Assembly: GCA_030248225.1 (NCBI GenBank)
Contig: JASANE010009864.1
Coordinates: 1-11,789, forward strand
Origin: Trileptium ribeirensis
Taxonomy: Eukaryota > Nematoda > Enoplea > Enoplida > Thoracostomopsidae
Length of the DNA: 11,789 bases
Direction of reading: 5' to 3'
In this document: positions 7,256-11,789 of the stretch, one piece after another
How positions within the stretch are numbered: the first letter of the stretch is position 1
Layout of the letters: each line of letters begins with the position of its first letter
Translations under genes and position numbers: made by a program
Notes under the pieces: generated by a model
What the model saw: the letters and a program-made list of their open reading frames with translations, nothing else
Databases searched by the model: none
Told to the model about the DNA's origin: nothing

Positions 7256-8660
7256 ATTTCGGTTCCGATTAAGGCGAAAATCGTGTTCCGGTTGCGGCAA
7301 AGGGCAAAAACCATACCGGAATTCCAGTTTAAACTTTTTGTTTGAAATTTTCCATATTTTTGCTTCATATCTGATCCCAACATAGAACATATGTAATGTA
7401 TATATCAATATTTATACAGTGATCAAGCTCCAATACAACCAAGCAAAAGAAAAGATTAACTAGGCAATTTGCCGTGTGAAACGTAAGTAGGGCACATAAT
7501 TTTAGTAGAAATTTTTCATAATAACTTGCAGGAGTTTGTTAACAAATCAAAGCCACGATGCTTGTAGCGGCTATTTTACACAATCAGAAGTCTCCGGGTT
7601 ACGTTCGAATTAAACCGGTCCAACTGGGTAACAGAGTATAGATTACGTAGAAGTACTTAGCATATGCTTGACTAACAAATTGTGTCAAGCAACAGCCAGT
7701 GCGCTTGTAAAATTTGTAAATCAGGCTAAATTGAAGTGAAGTAACTTTATCTGCAACGCAGCCATAAACTGCTTTCTTGCGATGAACTGTATTTATTGAA
7801 ACTATGCGAGCAGCATCACAGTTTGTGTCATTTATAGCATTCTGATTAGAAAGTTATTATCATCTAACTGACGGGCACTGTTTGTCCAACGCTAGCCTAA
7901 ACAGTGTTTCTTACTACAGATCTATTAATTTCTCTTAGAATCGTATAAACTAATAATTTCAAGTTTCCTACAGAACAATATATAACAAACTTATATATGT
8001 GTCGTAAAGGGAGGCGACTGGGGACATACTAGTATACTTGACTAGTGATCTTGATTTTTTTCATCAGGCATGTTTTGAAGGAATTTGACTATACGCTCGT
8101 CAGCTAAAAGCTTGAAGAAATCCTTGTCATTAATTTTCAAATTAAAACCCCGAGGATTAAAAATAATGCTGATATTAAAGTATCATTTTCTTTTAATTCT
8201 TCACTATTATGAAATGCAGCAGTAGTGTAGGGCTTATGGTTTAGTTTGGTAGCCAGTTTTGATTTGAAAATTTTTATTACAAACTTCGCCATTCCGTTAC
8301 TGAAAAGACATGAAACCGGAGCTTTTATTCAATCAAAAATTAGACAGGACGTAATTGGATTATTGGTTACTCTGTGCTGTAATGTGGTTTTGTTCCTTCA
8401 GTGCTTAACCATCTGGTGCTGGGCAAACTTGCCTTTACCTGCATTGGGATTTGAGCCTTTTTCCACTTAGCCCCCATACACAAGGCCCGATTTTCCTTTT
8501 CCTATTTGAAATTTGAAACTTCATTGCTTTCGTATTTAGCCATGAAACATAGGTCTAAATTTTTCTCTACCTGTTTTCCGACAAGTATTAATTGGGGATG
8601 TCAGGTCTTCACTGCTTAAGCGTCACATGTGTGCAGGATGCAATAATTATAATGTAAAAT
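7256..8660. other. Non-coding stretch, no gene recognised
   Basis: The part to 7383 continues the endonuclease frame on the minus strand but is not recognisable. Beyond it I see AT-rich DNA. A frame at 8246-8470 on the plus strand is open for 74 codons with a hydrophobic middle, but it has no ATG and no support from neighbours. Confidence 0.4.
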
Positions 8661-8670
8661 TATATTTCAG

Positions 8671-8857
8671 AAAGCGTTCGACGCGCGTGTTCGGTATGAT
8701 AAAGCGGTATCAGTATTACTAATAAAACGAAACAACAACCCGCGATATGCACAAGTTGGCAATTAATCCGCGATATCTGAAGCGAGATTTTCTGAGCAAA
8801 TGGAAAGCGGAACGCGATGGTACGGTTCTTTTAGATTTGGAATAATTGAGTTAACAA
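8671..8857 (+). other. Exon-like stretch of uncertain status
   Basis: A good acceptor, TTATATTTCAG, ends at 8670. The frame that follows reads KAFDARVRYDKAVSVLLIK and stops at 8764-8766. In another frame, an ATG at 8747-8749 starts a 32-codon reading containing NPRYLKRDFLSKWKAERDG that ends at TAA. The bases CCGCGATAT occur twice, 28 apart, at 8740 and 8768, and both encode NPRY but in different frames. That pattern suits a coding stretch broken by a small duplication, but both readings are short. I do not recognise a family. Chance is a serious alternative. Confidence 0.2.
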
Positions 8858-10840
8858 AGTTTCTACTTGGACTAACACATTTATAACAGATCATGTCAAC
8901 AACGTTCCTGGCATTCCGGGGTAGAACACTGCCGAGGAACTTCTGAAATTTGATGCATCGCATACATTTAACGCGTGTAATTGTGTTGACAGGAAAAGTT
9001 TGTTGCTTTCAAAATGGGCTTCGAAATTATTTTGGTTCATTTGCATGTAATTAGCTTACCACACGTCGTTGGTAACTCGACAGTCCCTAAAGGGTCTTTT
9101 TATGCCTATAGTGTTACCTAGCTGTGCGAAGCCTTTGTGGCAAACCCGGGAACAGCCCAAGAAGGTTAAATGGACCACATTTCAGGTCGGTTGATAGCTC
9201 ATGATTGGTTTATTTTAATGTTCGAAAGTACCTTCACGAAAGGAACCTACATATGCGACGATGTATTTAAGTTAAGAAATGTCATGTTCTTGTGCACATT
9301 ATGTTTCAAATAGGGTTTGCAGTCACCTAGAATGAATCTCCTTGGCCAAAATCTTAGTTTTGTTGTACTTATTCACGCAATAAGACCACGGCTGCTATTG
9401 ACATACATATTATACTGTGTAGTCCGGACAGGTTCAGAATTATAATCCTCAGTTCGTTGTAAATAAATAGCCGTGCTGATTCATCATAGAATAATTCTTG
9501 AAACATAATACAGAGTGATTCATAATTAGCAGAAATGAAACTATAGTTTAGCTGGCTTCTCGAGCCCCTTCCCTGAATTCCCCTTTCCCGCGCAAATAGG
9601 ATAGGGCCAAAAAAATTTTGTGCGCCTGTGACACGCATAACCCTTGGCTAAACCAGTCTTTTTTGCGAATTTTTATTCGAGTCATACAAAGCACTTGCTC
9701 GCTAGCTTTTTTGTAATTTTCCTGCTTTAATGATTTTCTACCAAAATTTGATAAAATCGACACAAATTAGGTACTTTTTATTTTTGGTCATATTTGGGTT
9801 CCCGTAAAATTTTAGGTTATAACACGTGTCAGATTTTTCTCGTCAAAAACTTTGCTTTTAGCACTTGTTTTCATTGAACCAAAATAGAAAATATATTCCA
9901 AAAATGTGTAAATTTAAAACTTTTGAAAAAGTATGTTTCTTGCTTGTTGGGGTGAACCATAACTTTACTTGGGTTATTCAATGCGTTGGATACATTAGTT
10001 TTATTGCTTTTACCCTGGGTAAGCACGTGGGACGCTCTAGCTGTGTAATATGCTGAATTTGGCGAAAAAGACAAATTTTGCCATTTGTTCAATTTTGTGT
10101 CCGCGTATGGCTTTAGTTTGTCTATAGGTTTTCGGGGTAACTTAATACGATAAAATTACATTTGCGAAGTATTCGTTACGTAGGGTAATCGCTGCGGTCT
10201 GTAAGTAAAAATGACTTCAAATTATAAATAATTTTTCTTTTTATGGTGCAGAGTTGGGTCAAAATGGATTTTTCAGCGGGTCTGCGAGACCAAAATACAC
10301 GAAAATTGTAATGTCTCCAAAACCGCTCGAGCAATGTGACCGTTTTGATTTAATTTTGTAGAGCAATTGATCCTCTGTGGACTTGGACATAACGAGCATA
10401 ATAAGCGACTATCTCAACTATTCATGCAACATGGCTAATATTCTCGGCTAACTATATGCGTTGATGTTCTGTATAGCTGCGTACGGCTATCTAAATTTCA
10501 TATTCAACACTCAGACTTCACCATCTTAGCGATAAGACAAGCTATTGGTTAAATAAACAGCAGATGTAATATATATGTACCCAGGGTAATATAGAATTCC
10601 TGCGATGGGTACCGACTGTGGGTAAGGCGGCTATTCTGATAAGAAGTCATTCTGATGAGTTTGTAGAACCCACTGGCGTCAATGTAGCAAATATCGGGCG
10701 GAAAAAAATTTTGATGCTTCAATTGCTATGTATATTTATCGCTAACTTATCCTACCGAAGTTTCGAAGCGTCATTAATGCAAGAATGTTATTTTTTAATT
10801 TATAAGCCATATTCTATTACTGAACGTCTGGGTTCTCCAT
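8858..10840. other. Long non-coding stretch, no gene recognised
   Basis: Short open frames on both strands (for example 9369-9763 minus and 9865-10092 on both strands) overlap one another and contain no motif I recognise. Around 10277 an acceptor-like TTTTTCAG is followed by up to 27 open codons including RPKYTKIVMSPKPLEQCDR, too little to call. A TTTTCAG-type signal without a matching donor recurs by chance in such DNA. Confidence 0.4.
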
Positions 10841-10849
10841 TCGCTGAAA

Positions 10850-11210
10850 ATTTTGCCAGGGGGCCCCTGGTTCCGAACCGAAGGGCGCCCGATTTTGCCA
10901 GGGGGCATTGTTTCCAAGAGAAAAGCGGTTAAAAATCTTGTCAGAAACGCTGTCAAAATGGTTTTGATAAAGAGAAATAGCGATTTTGAAGCAAATTTTG
11001 ACAAAATTTGCGAAATTGTTGGCTTCAGAACGGAATTTTAATACAAATTTTGGACAAATTGTATGTACTTTGGACCGATTGGAAACAAAAAAATTTTCGA
11101 AGAGACGGTGAACCGGTGGAGCCCAAAATTTTGCCTGGGGGCATGAACCGGCGGACACCTGTTCTGAACCAGGGGGAACCGAAAAATGCCAGGCCCCTCA
11201 CCCCCCCCAA
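10850..11210 (+). repeat. Local repeat family around ATTTTGCC(A/T)GGGGGC
   Basis: ATTTTGCCAGGGGGC occurs at 10850-10864 and 10892-10906, and ATTTTGCCTGGGGGC at 11128-11142. Each lies near a GGTTC.GAACC-like or GAACC(A/G)GG phrase (10869-10879, 11145, 11165). A shorter, inverted CCAGGCAAAATTG lies at 11746-11758. CCAGGGGGCCCCTGG (10856-10870) is a 15-base inverted repeat. Several overlapping frames here encode repeated PPGKI or FARG words because the DNA repeats; they are not evidence for protein. A run of eight C lies at 11201-11208. Confidence 0.65.
10991..11011. repeat. 21-bp perfect inverted repeat
   Basis: GCAAATTTTG and CAAAATTTGC flank a single central base, giving ten-base arms. It lies between repeat units of the surrounding family. 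AT-rich DNA makes short palindromes frequent, but ten perfect pairs with no real loop is uncommon. Confidence 0.8.
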
Positions 11211-11370
11211 ATTTGGACAGCCCAGAACGTCGTTATGTACCTACTAACATTACTATCTATTTTTTAATAGATTTTGAGTTTTAGCTAAATTCTGTATTCT
11301 AAAAATATTAAATTTCTGATTATTTTCAATTTAGCTCATCAGCCAATTTCTCATTTGAGTTATTTTTCAG
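11211..11370 (+). other. AT-rich stretch ending in a splice acceptor
   Basis: There is no open frame. It ends in TTATTTTTCAG at 11360-11370, a strong nematode-style acceptor, and is therefore probably an intron end or the upstream side of a trans-splice site for the next exon. Confidence 0.5.
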
Positions 11371-11582
11371 ACGAACCCGACTACGTTATGACAAAAGAAA
11401 ATGCAGCCACGGGCTCTTCTGGATCGACTCCCAACTTTCATATTGTCGAAACTCCATTCAAATGCTTCGTTCTCGATGACTTTGTTGTCGGATATGACGA
11501 GGATTATCTATGTCTTGTTCGAAAAGAGCTAACTCCGTTGATTGATCAAGTGAAAAATAACGATTTATACAGCTTGAAACAG
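11371..11582 (+). CDS. OGFOD1: OGFOD1/Tpa1-like prolyl 3-hydroxylase, N-terminal exon (partial)
   Basis: The exon runs from the acceptor TTTTTCAG (ending 11370) to AAACAG|GTTAGC. Its segment PFKCFVLDDFVVGYDEDYLC, then KEL and NNDLYSLKQ, aligns with the N-terminal part of human OGFOD1 as I remember it: PF...V...F, L..L.KEL and NDLY...Q at matching spacing. The family are Fe(II)/2-oxoglutarate oxygenases that hydroxylate a proline of ribosomal protein uS12 (RPS23) and affect translation termination and stress granules. The catalytic HxD...H residues come later in the protein and are outside the window. The first ATG is at 11388-11390, so this may be the first coding exon, reached by trans-splicing; otherwise the upstream codons join a 5' exon in phase 1. 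The donor leaves phase 0. Bases up to 11789 look intronic: no continuation matching the family's next residues was found. Confidence 0.65.
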
Positions 11583-11789
11583 GTTAGCAATTTGGTATTT
11601 TGGCTAACGACGATTAAAAATTTATATATATATTCCACAGCGTAGATTTGTATAGTTGTGAATAAAAGTAAAAGTGCGCTAAAAACGGACGTAGCCGAAT
11701 GAAATTGGAACTCTCAGGGTTCAGGCGGAATTAGGTCTTTCGCGTCCAGGCAAAATTGCGTCCTTCTACGTAACTGAACGAAGAACAAA
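11583..11789 (+). other. Probable intron of the OGFOD1-like gene, running off the window
   Basis: It starts GTTAGC. The first acceptor-like site, TTCCACAG at 11640, would give a 58-bp intron but leads to a stop after four codons (RRFV). An acceptor TTCAG at 11723 leaves a frame open to the right edge, starting AELGLSRPGKIAS, that does not resemble OGFOD1. The CCAGGCAAAATTG repeat word at 11746-11758 supports a non-coding reading. Confidence 0.4.

Noticed and set aside
8246..8470. 74-codon plus-strand frame with a hydrophobic middle
   Set aside because: There is no ATG, no convincing acceptor and no recognisable family. A tRNA B-box-like GGCTCAAATCC on the minus strand near 8452 has no matching A box, so neither a tRNA nor a SINE is claimed.
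9369..9763. Two overlapping minus-strand frames of 71 and 89 codons
   Set aside because: They overlap each other, show no motif or splice context, and cover a locally GC-richer stretch where chance frames are expected.
10618..10932. 104-codon plus-strand frame ending in the repeat region
   Set aside because: It starts at GTG without an ATG, and its last part is translated repeat DNA (FARG twice).
10795..11247. Several overlapping frames on both strands with repeated PPGKI or LPGG words
   Set aside because: The repeated words come from the DNA repeat family; frames on both strands overlap one another fully, which genuine genes would not do.
1..11789. CRISPR array, tRNA, rRNA or spliced-leader genes
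   Set aside because: No regular spacer-repeat pattern, no A/B-box pair with cloverleaf potential, and no rRNA or leader sequence was recognised by eye on either strand.

Overview
The window looks like AT-rich genomic DNA from an invertebrate animal. The lines of evidence are a spliced gene with a 46-bp intron, splice acceptors of the form TTTTCAG, a decayed non-LTR retrotransposon, and one exon of a conserved eukaryotic 2-oxoglutarate oxygenase. Tiny introns with this acceptor are typical of nematodes, so a nematode is my best guess. No spliced-leader gene, rRNA or other decisive marker is present.

Layout from left to right. Positions 1-260 form a GC-rich block (about 56% GC by my count) that ends sharply in AT-rich DNA. 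Positions 1270-1633 hold two spliced exons of an unrecognised protein, and its last codons lie in one arm of a diverged inverted repeat (1599-1628 with 2565-2594). The space between the arms carries five copies of a near-palindromic TTNGCGAAC motif. Positions 2595-4276 are mostly non-coding, with a pyrimidine tract and a dispersed-repeat-like stretch containing a GTCC/GTTC microsatellite. A possible core promoter with a short first exon lies at 4277-4349.

The largest recognisable object is a minus-strand LINE of the CR1/L2/Jockey type at about 4730-7255. It has a fragment of the endonuclease end, a linker, a reverse transcriptase, a C-terminal region and a 3' untranslated tail with three inverted repeats. 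It is broken by at least five frameshifts and several stops and is not functional. A 153-bp offset partial tandem duplication lies in its endonuclease end, and a strong 31-bp-arm stem-loop (4660-4761) sits at its 3' edge.

From 7256 to about 10845 I find no confident gene, only weak exon-like stretches near 8671-8850 and 10250-10370. Positions 10850-11210 carry a local repeat family built on ATTTTGCC(A/T)GGGGGC. Positions 11371-11582 are an exon, probably the first coding exon, of an OGFOD1/Tpa1-like prolyl hydroxylase whose remaining exons lie beyond the right edge.

The genes do not form a pathway. The window is a host-gene boundary region filled with decayed repeats. I do not see a clearly new multi-gene system. 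The most unusual items are the inverted-repeat structure overlapping the unknown gene, the stem-loop at the LINE 3' edge, and the duplicated endonuclease segment.
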